The translations under genes and the position numbers were made by a program. Positions 54,039-64,000 of a stretch of 64,000 nt of DNA are shown in pieces. The notes under the pieces were generated by a model, which saw only the letters and a list, made by a program, of their open reading frames with translations, made no database searches and was not told where the DNA came from. The first letter of the stretch is position 1. Every line of letters starts with the position of its first letter. The stretch comes from Gnetum montanum (taxonomy: Eukaryota; Streptophyta; Gnetopsida; Gnetales; Gnetaceae), in the NCBI GenBank assembly GCA_015680685.1, contig MNCI01007580.1:615094-679093 (forward strand), written 5' to 3'.

Positions 54039-55558
54039 ATTAGTTTATTAGTTTTTATGTACTAAAGACTCGAACCAGAAATGCAGGTTTTGTTGTTGGG
54101 TAGCCATGTGATGACAGTTGAAGAATCCAATTCCTTGATCTATATTGGTGTTATGTTTTCTAGTTTCTAGTTTTGTTTTTATAGTAGTAACAAAAATGCA
54201 CGTTGAGGATTTATGGTGGTAATGGAGCTACAACTTGGATGTTGGTGCTGTAATGTGAGTGTGCTGCTCCACTAACCATGTTCTTTGATTACGAAATTGC
54301 AACTATTTCCTGCATGTTACCTTGATGGAAATTATCATTTTTCTATAGTGAACGTGGCTTGCGCATGTGTGGTTGGAGTTGCATGTTTCCTTGCTATGTG
54401 TTTGGTGGACGTTACAATGAACATTAGCTGCATGGGTGATGGTGGTAGACGTTATAATGGATATTACATTTGGGTAGTAATTACCATGGCCATTATGCAT
54501 GGGTGGTGGCTTCTTATGTGCTAGACCGAGTCATCAACATGTTTTTTGATCACACAACTGCAATTTTTTCCTGCACATTACCTATGGAGAGTTTTTTTTT
54601 GTAGTGAACGTTACATGCACATGGGTGGTGGGAGTTGCTTGTTTCCTTACCATGTGATCGATGGATGTTACAGTGAACGTTACACATGGGTAGTAATTGC
54701 CATAGCCATTACACATGGGTGGTGGCTCCTCATGTGCTAGAATGATTTGTCAACCACATTATTTGATTATGTAGCTACAGTTGTTTCCTACATGTTTCTT
54801 TATTAGAGATTGTTGTTTCTTTGTAGTGAATGTTACATGTGCATGGGTGGTAGGAGTTGCATGTTTCCTTACCACATGATTGGTGGACGTTACAGTGAAT
54901 GTTACCTGGGCAGGTGGTGGTAGTGGACATTACAGTGAACATTACGCGTGGGTAGTAATTGTCATGGCCATAATGCACAGGTGGTGGCTCCTGATGTGTT
55001 AGATCAATCCTTATAAATTTCCTAGATAGAGGGGGGAAGAATTAAAAAAAGGATTAAAGAAATAGAGAGATGATACTATTGAGAGAACCACACCAGATTA
55101 AAATTTTTGGTTGTGCACAAAATTGTGAAGGAAGAGTGTTGATGCTTTGTTGTAATTAATAGCCAACAATGTTTTAAGATTTTGAAGTTGTTGCATTGTG
55201 TAGACAACAAAGCAAGGTCACAAATTAGGTAACATCTCCTTTGTAATATTTCTTATTTTTCATAAATTTATTTAAATTCAATTTGGTTTAATTGATTGTA
55301 TTCATCTTTGAACTTAATGTTAGAAGTTAAGATAAATATTGTTAATTTTACTTATGGGTGATAGTGATAAGTGTGGTGTTCTCGATTGAATCTAGATCTA
55401 ATAATTGGTTTTATGTCTTGATGATATTTTAACTTTAAACCATTCCTCCATAAGATACAACTCATGGGTTAGTCACAAATGAGGTGATAATTTCTATAAT
55501 GAAAGAAATGAAGGTAAAGATTAAATGTATTTAGCATTGAATTTTTCCTAGCTCATCA
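54039..55558 (+). repeat. Element D 3' LTR, right part with internal triplication
   Basis: From 'TTAGTTTTTATGTACTAAAG' it matches 30652-31690 and ends GCTCATCA. It has three copies of the GT-rich unit (about 54268-54529, 54530-54751, 54752-55007) where the 5' LTR has one. Long frames in this stretch are by-products of repeat composition. Confidence 0.82.
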
Positions 55559-56075
55559 ACTTTGTACAATCTTTATTAGAAAAATAAATTTTCCCATACC
55601 AATTATGCATTCGATTGCAGAATGAATAAATGTTGGTTCTCATAAATGTTAAATTCTATAACAAATACTTAAATGATGGCCTTCCTTGTAATATACATAT
55701 CCAAGAAGTAAAACATATATATTATTAACATCTAAGATAAAAATAATTTTAAAGAACAATCAAGACACATTTATTGAAAATGTATAATGTACTTCCCATT
55801 AAAATACAGAAAGAAATTATCCATTATCGTAAACAAAATTAACATGCTTATAACTCATTACGTTAATAGATCATGAAAACTATCCTCATCATAGTTCTTT
55901 AGAAACATCCATTCTTAAAAAAACATTCAAGACAATTATCCTCATCATAGTTCTTTAACAACATCAATTTTGCAAAAAAATAAAAATAAAAAAAAATAAA
56001 AAACATTTAGTAGATGCAAGAAAGAAAAAATAAATTTTGCAATGGCCTTAATGCACTTAGAATTAGCAACCCAAG
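55559..56075. other. Unannotated AT-rich stretch
   Basis: No frame or repeat recognised, apart from two similar short stretches around 'AACTATCCTCATCATAGTTCTTTA' (near 55877-55960). Confidence 0.5.
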
Positions 56076-56371
56076 CTAGCATGCGAGGGAAACCAGCTTT
56101 ACTACATTATGAATTGCACAAATGCAAAGGTAAAGAGCCAACTCTAAAAACTCGTTGGAGATTGTCTCACAGATATCAGCAACTGGATATATATGCTTTA
56201 AATCTTTGTAAACGTGTATCTTGTATGTATCTAGTTTATTAAGACATCTTTTTCCAAGCTTTCTACCATGCTTGGGTTCATCAAATTTCTCCTTCTCCAT
56301 CATTTTGACCTTCTTAGACTTTGGTTGGACAAAGTTTTCTGCATGCACTACCTGTGTACCTTGGACACCAT
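56076..56371 (-). pseudogene. Histone H2B-like pseudogene, N-terminal tail plus alpha-1
   Basis: A minus-strand ATG at 56371 opens MVSKVH, followed by a TAG. Below it come a Lys-rich tail ('KSKKVKMMEKEKF..PKHGRKLGKRC') and 'LDTYKIHVYKDLKHIYP', the H2B alpha-1 signature. The middle helix (SSKAM..) is missing, and the end 'LALYLCICAIHN' resembles the degenerate end of the copy at 28949. A frame jump separates start and tail. Both its body and about 100 bases upstream match the copy at 60171-60314, so it was duplicated with its 5' flank rather than as a processed mRNA. Confidence 0.75.
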
Positions 56372-56609
56372 TTTCTCTTCTTTTTGTAGTTTTCCTTGCA
56401 AAATATCGAAATCCTAGAACATTTTAAGAAGTTTTGATGGAATGGTTTTGTTAGGTGCAAGGAAATTAAAATGTTGTGATCTTTTTATATGTCATTTTTA
56501 TAGTTTTATGGCCCAACCACTAGAGGTCTGTATTATGTGGAGTGTTAACTAATCTCTTCATTTATGCTTATTTCTTCTACTACTATTTTGCTTGCTCCAA
56601 CATGACAGG
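56372..56609. other. 5' flank shared by the H2B-like copies
   Basis: Sequences such as 'ATTAAAATGTTGTGATCTT' and 'ATATGTCATTTT' recur at 60390-60440. It runs up to the copia insertion at 56610. Confidence 0.6.
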
Positions 56610-57111
56610 TGTTAGATTATGATGCAATGACTTGAATTCTATTTTTGGTTTTCTACCGTTACATTGTAATAGAAGTTGAAGGGTTTATTGTTACAGAAGT
56701 GGAAGAATTGGTCATTATGTAAGTTGAAGTATCGATTGTTATAAAAGTTAAAGGGTAGACCGTTACAAAAGTTGAAGGGTTGATCTTTATAGCAATTAAA
56801 AGGTCAACCATTACGAAAGTTGAAGGGTTAGCCATTACAGAAATTGAAGGGTTGGCCATTACAAAAGTTAAAGGGTTGAAAGTTAAGGGAACATTGTTTT
56901 CTCTTCATTTTATGTAAATACCTTTTACATTCCCCTTTTTGGGGATCACTCCCTTATAGTATAGTCTCAATCTCTGATATAAGAATTAACTCTTTGCTTC
57001 TACCCATGGTTTTCATCCAAATTTGGGTTTCCACGTAAATTCTATGTGTTCTTGTTTTGATTTCTATTTGCCTATTGTGTTTGCATTTTTTCTTATTTTA
57101 CTTTTTCTACA
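56610..57111 (+). repeat. Copia 5' LTR with 24-bp minisatellite (about 9 copies)
   Basis: From about 56672 to 56880 it holds about nine copies of a 24-base unit like GAAGTTGAAGGGTTGACCAT followed by TACA. The downstream half ('CCATGGTTTTCATCC', 'TTTCCACGTAAATTCTATG') matches the 3' LTR base by base. Confidence 0.9.
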
Positions 57112-57112
57112 A

Positions 57113-57126
57113 TTGATATTAAAGCC
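57113..57126 (+). promoter_or_regulatory. Copia primer binding site
   Basis: TTGATATTAAAGCC follows the LTR by one base and is two or three transitions from TTGGTATCAGAGCC, the initiator tRNA-Met complement. Confidence 0.7.
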
Positions 57127-57597
57127 AAGTTTGATTTTGGTGATATACAATATTTTTCTTTTGAATTGCAATACCATATTTTTGCAAGCTTATGTTAGGT
57201 TGGAATTTGGGGAGGTTTGGGCCTAGATCATGGTCGCTATGTTGTTTTTGTGAATTGGATGTTTGATTGTACTATTGCTAGTAGTTATTGTTATTGTTGA
57301 AAATGTGAATGTATTTTACTTTCCTGGGAGTTATCTGCATGTGTACCCACATGGATTTGCGCTTTTGATGAAGGTGAATTCTCTCACATATGTGGAAATA
57401 GAGCTTTCAGGATAGAAGCTAGTTGTGGGTGATGTTTTTCAAGCATCTTCATGCTTTCAATTGCTTTGCATCATGGTGGGAAATGGAGTGTAGATCTTGG
57501 GGATGGCCATTGCTACAATTCTGTTCGCAGCTTTTGGATTCATGTCTCTTGCATCTTGAGGAACTTTGATCACTAAAATGTTGTTCTTCTGTTTGAT

Positions 57598-57830
57598 TTA
57601 GGGTGTTGCTGCTGAGTATATGGTTATTATTGAGGCTTTTAAAGAAGCCATTTGATTGAAGGAACTTCTTGATAGATACAACATTAGTAAATTGGAGTTC
57701 TATGAGCATTGCATTTTTGAGAAGTAGAAGAGAATTAATCTTAGCAAAGTTAGTACTCATGATAACATGACCAAGTCACTTCCTATTGCCAAGTTTGAGC
57801 ATTACTTGGACATGGTTGGTGTTTGTTGTT
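57598..57830 (+). pseudogene. Copia RNase H C-terminal fragment
   Basis: The frame reads 'AAEYMVIIEAFKEAI', a stop at the Trp codon, 'LKELLDRYNISK', then after a small deletion 'INLSKVSTHDNMTKSLPIAKFEHYLDMVGV'. This is the 'AEY.A..EA.KE..WL' and 'NMADMLTK.LP..KFEHC..LVG' end of copia pol. RNase H removes the RNA strand of the hybrid. The preceding 57127-57597 has no recognised domain and may be 5' leader or damaged gag. Confidence 0.82.
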
Positions 57831-57886
57831 GGTTGTGGAAGAGGTAAAGACCTTTTGTCAAAGATTGGAGATATGGGAATTTACAT

Positions 57887-57898
57887 CAAGGTGAAGAT
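57887..57898 (+). promoter_or_regulatory. Copia polypurine tract
   Basis: TCAAGGTGAAGA precedes the 3' LTR start TTGTTAG, matching the CAAGGTGGAGA-TTG type tract of copia elements. Confidence 0.8.
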
Positions 57899-58543
57899 TG
57901 TTAGGGTATGGTGTGGTTACCTAAATTCTATTTTTGGTTTTCTATTGTTACATTGTACCAAAAGTTGAAGATTGACTGTTATAGAGGTTAAAAGGTTGGC
58001 CATTACAGAAGTTGAATAGTCAACCATTACTGAAGTTGAAGGGTTGACCATTATAGAAGTTGAATGATTAACTATTATACAAATTGAAGGGTTAGCCATT
58101 ACACAAGTTGAATGATCGACTATTACAAAAGTTAAAGAATCAACTGTTGTAGAAGTTGAAGGGTTGGCCATTATAGAAGTTAAAGAGTTAACCTTTACGA
58201 AAGTTGAAGGGTCAACCATTACAGAAGTTGAAGGGTTGGTTGTTACCAAAGTTAAAGGGTCAACCATTATGGAAGCTAAAGGATCAATTGTTACAAAAGT
58301 TGAAGGGTTGGAATTTGAAGGGATGCTATTTTCTCTCCCTTTTATGTAGACACCCTTTACACTCCCCTTTTTAGGGATTGCTCCCCTATAACACATCCTC
58401 AATCTCTAATCTAATAAAGTAACTCTCTACTTTTGGCCATGGTTTTCATCCTGATTTGGGGTTTCCACGTAAATTCTATGTCGTTATTTTGATTTCTATT
58501 TGTCTATCACGTCCACATTTTTTCTTATTTTATTTTTTCTACA
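57899..58543 (+). repeat. Copia 3' LTR with 24-bp minisatellite (about 15 copies)
   Basis: The array spans about 57958-58315. The LTR is 143 bases longer than the 5' LTR, which is almost exactly six 24-base units. Because 24 is a multiple of three, both strands stay open for long distances; these frames are not genes. Confidence 0.9.
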
Positions 58544-60170
58544 ATAGGATTAATGCAAACATCATTCTTCTTTGGCTACATGGCTTGCATATGCTATGGT
58601 TTCTTCTTAATGCATGGTTTAGTTGGTTTCCATGCATCATTGTTGTTCGTCCATCATATATATCGCTCAATAAAGTGTGAGTAACATCATGGATAAGCAG
58701 TTTTCATGTTTCTTGTAATGTTTGAAGTTGATTCCTAAGTAAGTCATTTTAGTTTGGGGTGATGCAATGATTGTAAATTAAGCCAATAATAAAAGTATAA
58801 TGTTGGGTTCTACCCCATGTTTCTTGAAGTTTTCTTTAGATGAAAGTATTTACGACTACATTTATACATCAGTTACATAGTTTGTTTAGCAACAAACTTT
58901 CTTGTAGGGTTCTACTACCTTTTTTGTCTTGTTTGAAGTTGAACTAACCTAATTTTTTCATCAATTGGTATTAATTATTTAATTTATTATTGGAAGCTGG
59001 CTTTGTTATTTTGGTATGTTTTTAACAACTTTAGAAAGAATCAGCTATGACAAATTTGATTGTATTAACAAATTTTTGACAAGGCTCTTTTGCACTTTGT
59101 TCGTTTTACCTTTCCTATGTTTTCAATATGAAATGTATGGGATATTAGCTATATATTTACAATTGAAGCTATGATTTTAGCAACCAAATTTATGTACTAG
59201 TATAGATGGTGGACTTGTACATTTACTAGTATACCAATGGTTTCTGATAATGATACAGTTTGTATTTGGTAAACTTGATTAATCGGTCTAGTAACTATTT
59301 ACTGATCTTTGAGTTTTCTGTAGTTGTATAGTGTATACTATAATTTTAGGGGAAAAAACCAATGAGGTGGTAACTTAATAACCATCATGATTTATTAAAT
59401 AAAAGTTGTGAGTTTGAATAATAATTTTGGGTATGTCATTTGTTCTAAATTTTTTGGAACATAGTAAAGCAAGTTGGTAAGGGAGAGCTAAGGTACATAA
59501 AATGTGGTACAACTAGTTGGAACAAGATTTTAATTTTAGCTTAAATTTATAATTTTAGGTTCTTAATGATAGTGTAGTTTAACTAGCAAGCTTGTTCTTT
59601 ACAGACAAAGGAGTTTTGAGTTTGAATTAGTGTTGTTACACATTATAACAAAGTGCTCGTAGAACTTCAAATTTTCTGATCAAAGACCAACAAAACTCAA
59701 GTCTTTGAAAGACGTTTCATAATAATTGAATGAAAAATTAAAAAGGATGTTTCATAATAATTGAATGTGAAACTGAAATAGTGTGATGGAAAAGAATGTA
59801 ATTCGAAAGGTAAATGTGATGCCAATTACCACTACGTTTAGATAATCTTTCTTGAAAGTGGGTTAGATTTGAAGTAAGGCATTTTTTGGTAAAGAAGAGT
59901 TGTAATTGTATCTCATGAATATAACTGATAGAACACAATTGTAAAAATAGTGTTGTGGCTGTGTGAAACAAGTATGAAAAGAATTACAAATTAAAGAAAG
60001 ATGAATTGACAAAGAAAAAAATAATCATAACCAAGGTAAAATAATGAGTAAGAAAAAACTTTTTTGGTGGGTGTGGTAAAAGAAGTTGACATGATAGAGC
60101 TATTTTTAGAAAAGCTTTGTAAAATTAGAAATTGGTTCTAAATATTGATTCTACAAGTTGATGTGATAAG
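58544..60170. other. Unannotated AT-rich stretch
   Basis: About 1.6 kb with no recognised domain, terminal repeat or RNA gene. Short direct repeats such as 'TTTCATAATAATTGAATG' occur near 59714-59770. Confidence 0.5.
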
Positions 60171-60314
60171 TCATTTAGGAAGACACCTTCTTCCAAGCTT
60201 TTTACCAAGCTTATGTTCATTGGATTTCTTCTTCCCCATCTTTTTGGCCTTCTTGGACTTTGACTGCATGGATGGAGCTTTCTGTGCATGCTTCTTGTGT
60301 ACCTTGGACATCAT
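60171..60314 (-). pseudogene. Histone H2B-like pseudogene, N-terminal tail only
   Basis: On the minus strand ATG at 60314 opens MMSKVHKKHAQKAPS, then 'QSKSKKAKKMGKKK' and 'EHKLGKKLGRRCL', ending at TGA 60171-60173. This is the Lys-rich tail of the same H2B-like family as 56076-56371, in which the alpha-1 helix follows directly. Here the sequence diverges exactly before that helix. The tail is uninterrupted over 47 codons. The alternative, a separate short basic protein, is less likely given the match with the other copy. Confidence 0.65.
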
Positions 60315-61984
60315 TTTCACTTCTTCTTGGAGTTTTCTCTACTAAATATCAAAATATCAAGAAGTTTCAATGGGATGGTTTTTTTGAGTGCTATGAGATT
60401 AAAATGTTGTGATCTTCTTACATGTCATTTTCATTAGGTTTATGATCCCATCACTAGCCAGTCCATTACATCAGGATTTGCTATGGCCTAGCTCTGGAAT
60501 GGAAACTGCGACAATCCAAACAAGATGGTAATGACCATATTATGAATAAATAAATACATTTGTAATGGCAACAAAATTTTTTAATGTGAAAGATTTAATG
60601 GTGATTCTCCTCTTTGGATAATAAGATTGACATCCTCCCTCTGATGCTAATTAAGAAATGAAAGAGACCTTGTATCTTTTATTTAAAGTGGTTTCACCTC
60701 CACATCTAGTTTGCTTATATAAGTAGTAACTGGTAAGGGAAGATTTGCGTTTACTTATTTTACTCATCACAGATCATTTTCTTTTACGCCATTGCAACCG
60801 TTAGTAAGGAAACATATCTAATGACCCAAAGCCCCAGTTCAAGTTGATGTAGGGATTTACCATTTTTATGCAACTAACAAGGTTGTTTCAAAATTATATT
60901 CAAGGATGATATTCCATGAAAGCAAACAATGATGTTTTTAAATTTGTTTCAAAATGAATTTACATACATTGGTTATATTGTTGCATACAAGTTATCTGTT
61001 CAAATTTTAGGCAAAAACTAACTATTTTCATATAAGAGTCATAGTTAGGGTATCTATGCAAAGATTCAAATATTATAAGGACCTATATTATCTTACAATA
61101 TACAGTTAATATAGATACTACATTTACAATGGTAGCATTCTATACAAAACATGTTCCTATAGTTGTAGGATAAAAAGTAATGTACAAACCTAATTTTTAG
61201 TTAATGAAATAAATGATGTACAAAACAACAATATGTAAAAATATGTGTGATATTGCAAATGACCTTAATTAGGAGTATAATAACTATAATTATGTAATTA
61301 GTTACTTGCTAAGAGTTGCAACTCTCCTCTTAGGTGTGTCTTGGATGTTGTGTTAAGGGCTCAAATTAGAGTAGATAACTAGATGGAAGAATAACATAAG
61401 AATCACCAGAAAAGTAGGAAAAAGAGCTTTTTCCTCATGTATATTAGGTATGATGATAGGTTGTTATGTTGATTACCTCTAGCCATGCTAAACACTAGGA
61501 AACCCAAGGAAGAGGGAGATTCTAGGTAATAACTAAGCTGTAGGCACATTTTTCTATTATTTTTTGAGGGAAAGTTTGATCATTTATATAACAAGAGGGA
61601 TGAACCTCTGAATTAGCAATTACAATAGTACTATCATCATGAAGGGTAGAAGATCCTCTAGCAAAATAGATGAACACTCAAACTAATCAAAAAGTCGTAG
61701 GCATTCTTATAGGGTATCAAAACAAAAACTAAAAAATAATCATGTGCGACATCATAAAGTTTATTTAAAATATTATAGTTCAATTAACAATATTAAATTA
61801 TGTAAAAAAATATGAAATGATACATGTCAAAATGGCATGAAAGCACAAAAGATTGTATGAGACTATGGAGGGCCAAAACCAAAATAAGAAACTAGCATGA
61901 AATATGTAATAAATAAGAACAAGAAGGATGATAATAAACCCAAAACATTCATCCTTTTACATATATTTATAATGAAAATTATGC
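60315..61984. other. Unannotated stretch; first 130 bases are H2B-like 5' flank
   Basis: 60315-60445 matches 56372-56500. The remainder has no recognised frame, repeat or RNA gene. Confidence 0.5.
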
Positions 61985-62403
61985 ACTAGCTTAGATATAT
62001 ATATATATATATCTATAAATTGGACAAGATGATTTAAAAAAAATTGATGTTAACCAAGCCCAACTACTGGACGAGGTAACAAGATAACTAAAAACGGAAT
62101 CACTCATCCCTCCTTTGTTTCTCTACCACTTACCCAATTTAGTTTTACCCTCTCGATCAAGTTTGCTCTTTTTTTTGTTTGTTCATGGTGTTTTTGAGAA
62201 ATAAATCTCTTGCATAAGTAATGCTCAAAAATGCCATGAACAAAGAAAGAAAGAGAAAACTTGACTAAGAGGGTAAAACTAAATTGGGTAAGTGGTAGAG
62301 AAATAGAGGTTCTATTTTTAGTTAGCTTGTTACCTTGTCCAGTAGTTGGGCTTGGTTAACATCATCTTTTTAAAAAATCATCTCGGCTAATATATATATA
62401 TAG
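61985..62403. repeat. Second palindrome of the same family (about 419 bp)
   Basis: The left arm begins ACTAGCTTAG and includes a TA dinucleotide run and 'TCTATAAATTGGACAAG'. Arms of about 170 bases (62028-62198 and 62224-62383) surround a 25-base loop. The right outer end is decayed. Interior pieces such as 'CTACTGGACGAGGTAACAAG' match 'CTTCTGGACGAAGAACAAG' of the first palindrome. Confidence 0.88.
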
Positions 62404-63628
62404 TGGTTTCACGAGCTATGAGTAGAATTTAATTATTTTTTTTAAAGTTATCATCACTATTTGCATTCCAAATAATATATACTGGTAAACATAAATTGGT
62501 TAAAATAAAAGTTTATATATTTCGTATATGTTGATGAAGGAATACATTGCACAATTATTGCAACAAACATTATAGAGCTATATAATAGAATTGAGCAAAA
62601 GGGAAAATACAATGATAAGTGTGAACCTAATATGCCTAATCCTCTAATTGAGCAAAACAAACTTCCTAGGCAATTCTACTTTGGAGATTTTTAGCATCTG
62701 AAATCTTTCTATATCTTTGCACATAGAAAGGAGGATGAATCTTTAAAGAATCAATGGTCTTGACTCTAGATAATGCAACAAACATTAGACTTGTAAGTTT
62801 TTTTGTGTAGCGGTTTTGGGCTATGAGTAGAATTTAATTATTTTTTTATTTTTTAAGTTATCATCACTATTTGCATTCCAAATAATATATATTGGTAAAG
62901 ATAAATTGGTTAAAATAAAGGTTTATATATTGTGTATATGTTGATGAAGAAATACATTACACAATTATTGCAACAAACATTATAGGGCTGCATAATAGGA
63001 TTGAGGAAAAGGCAAAATACAATGATAAGTGTGAACTTAATATACCTAATCCCCCAATTGAGCAAAATGAACTTGCTGTGCAATTCTACTTGGAGATGTT
63101 TAGCATATGAAATTTTTCTATATCTTTGCACATGGAAAGGAGGATGAATCTTCAAAGAATCAATGGTCTTGACTCTAGATAATGCAGCAAATTTTAGACC
63201 TATAATTTTTTTTGTGTAGCGGTTTCGTGAGCTATGAGTAGAATTTAATTATTTTTTTGTTTTTTAAGTTATCATCACTATTTTCATTCCAAATAATATA
63301 TACTGGTAAACATAAACTGGTTAAAATAAAAGTTTATATATTTCATGTGTTGATGAAGGAATACATTGCACAATTATTGCAACAAACATTACAGAGCTGT
63401 ATAATAGGATTGAGCAAAAGGCAAAATACTATAATAAGTGTGAACTCAATACACTTAATCCTCCAACTAAGCAAAACAAACTTCTTATGCAATTCTACTT
63501 TGGAGATGTTTAGCATCTGAAATCTTTCTGTATATTTACACATGAAAAGGAGGATAAATCTTTATAGAATCAATGGTCTTGACTCTAGATAATGCAACAA
63601 ACGTTAGACCCATAACTTTTCTTAAACC
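62404..63628 (-). repeat. Tandem triplication (about 408 bp) of the helicase 3' end
   Basis: Three head-to-tail copies start at 62404, 62812 and 63221, each beginning 'GGTTTC/T.GGGCTATGAGTAG' and ending near 'TTTTTTGTGTAGC'. Each contains, on the minus strand, the helicase C-terminus ('IDSLKIHPPFHVQRYRKIS' type sequence) and its 3' flank. Only the rightmost copy continues into the rest of the helicase. Confidence 0.88.
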
Positions 63629-64000
63629 AATGTGAATAGTAGCATTATCTAGTGTCATTCCTTGAGATTTATGAATAGTCATGGCCCATGCCAATCGTAA
63701 TGGTGACTGAAAAGATGCTCCTTGGACCACAGGTACAATTGGCATATGATGAGGATTATCATTATCAAAGGCACATCCGATGTAGGAGTCAAAATCAACA
63801 ATAACATATAATGGTAATGCATGTGGCTATTTACCTTAAGGATACATAATATTGTGAATCATGTCAAGTGCACCATTCACCAATCCTGCTTTAGGCCAAA
63901 GGTTAACTGTAAGCATTACCCTTGCACCTTCACATATAAGTAGAGATTGCATTACTTGTTGCAGTAGATAGTTGTTGCACTACTTGTTGCAGTAGATGGT
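63450..64000 (-). pseudogene. PIF1-type helicase C-terminal region, runs past the window
   Basis: The minus strand reads 'LAWAMTIHKSQGMTLDNATIHIG' (about 63630-63705), 'GLTFVALSRVKTIDSIKIYPPFHV' at the C-terminus, and upstream 'FDSYIGCAFDNDNPHHMP' and a 'VNGALDM' block near 63860. The His-Lys-Ser-Gln-Gly and Ala-Leu-Ser-Arg motifs are intact, and the segment 63536-63745 is open. It matches the copy at 51285-52230 in order. The N-terminal part lies beyond 64000, so completeness cannot be judged. Confidence 0.85.

Larger units (their letters stand above)
30516..55558 (+). mobile_element. Element D: Athila/Tat-like LTR element split by three insertions
   Basis: The 5' LTR is 30516-31690. Gag starts at 31829 and carries the solo LTR insertion at 33268-34338. 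Pol runs 35050-38621. The 3' noncoding part is split by element E (39843-49906) and resumes to 50413. The 3' LTR starts at 50414, is broken at about 50550-54038, and ends at 55558. With insertions removed the element would be near 11 kb. The flanks (CTCTC and ACTTT) do not match, so no target duplication is visible. Confidence 0.82.
56610..58543 (+). mobile_element. Ty1/copia element, internally deleted, with near-perfect TSD
   Basis: LTRs are 56610-57111 and 57899-58543, both TGTTAG..CTACA. Flanking pentamers are ACAGG (56605-56609) and ATAGG (58544-58548), one transition apart. The 787-bp internal part has an initiator tRNA-Met type primer site, an unidentified stretch, the end of copia RNase H and a purine tract. 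Gag, protease, integrase and RT are missing, so it is non-autonomous. Confidence 0.9.

Noticed and set aside
54285-54978. Several short frames with Gly, Trp and His runs in the D 3' LTR, and the matching frame at 30856-31152
   Set aside because: They lie in the GT-rich LTR unit, are not conserved as protein between units, and both strands are open.
57917-58402. 161-codon minus-strand frame rich in Asn-Pro-Ser-Thr repeats
   Set aside because: It is the 24-bp LTR minisatellite read in one strand; the period is a multiple of three, so frames stay open by chance.

Overview
The window is repeat-rich, intergenic nuclear DNA from a plant with a large genome. A gymnosperm or another giant-genome seed plant is my best guess, but nothing here fixes the species. 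No intact protein-coding gene, rRNA, tRNA or CRISPR array was found. Nearly everything is decayed transposable element sequence. Three retroelement groups use primer sites complementary to plant tRNA-Asp or initiator tRNA-Met. Host-gene pieces (histone H2B-like, a CCR4-type deadenylase) are pseudogenes. Many glutamine and tryptophan codons in the old reading frames now read as stops, as expected from long-term C-to-T decay of methylated silent elements.

Layout, first nest (1-28840): a minus-strand LTR end (1-553) abuts a LINE (554-2136 and 27797-28840). A Ty3/gypsy chromovirus (2137-27796) splits the LINE between its reverse transcriptase and its C-terminal zinc-knuckle region. The chromovirus carries two younger insertions. 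Element B (4491-17698) is a long Athila/Tat-like element with gag, pol and an extra post-pol frame, and it sits in the protease codons. Element C (21030-26871) has gag only and lies five to six bases inside the 3' LTR, with a perfect GTAGG duplication.

Middle (28841-30515): a G-run tract, an H2B pseudogene, a 129-bp tandem duplication and a fragment resembling a group II intron reverse transcriptase.

Second nest (30516-55558): Athila/Tat-like element D holds a solo LTR (33268-34338, perfect CTACC duplication), element E (39843-49906, near-complete gag-pol) and a complex insert in its 3' LTR (50550-54038). That insert contains a 516-bp palindrome, a minus-strand PIF1-type helicase remnant and an intron-free CCR4-type pseudogene.

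Right part (55559-64000): two more H2B-like pseudogenes flank an internally deleted Ty1/copia element (56610-58543) whose LTRs hold a 24-bp minisatellite. A second palindrome (61985-62403) follows, of the same family as the first. It again lies beside a minus-strand PIF1-type helicase, whose C-terminal end is tandemly triplicated (about 408 bp).

How the parts relate: B, C, E and the LTRs at 1-553 and 33268-34338 share LTR ends and a downstream noncoding block but differ in U3, where each carries its own palindromic repeats just before the TATA box. The pairing of a large palindrome with a PIF1-type helicase 3' end occurs twice and is the best candidate for a little-described element. Three single N bases mark assembly joins, and two of them bound a short contig that appears to be placed in the wrong orientation.
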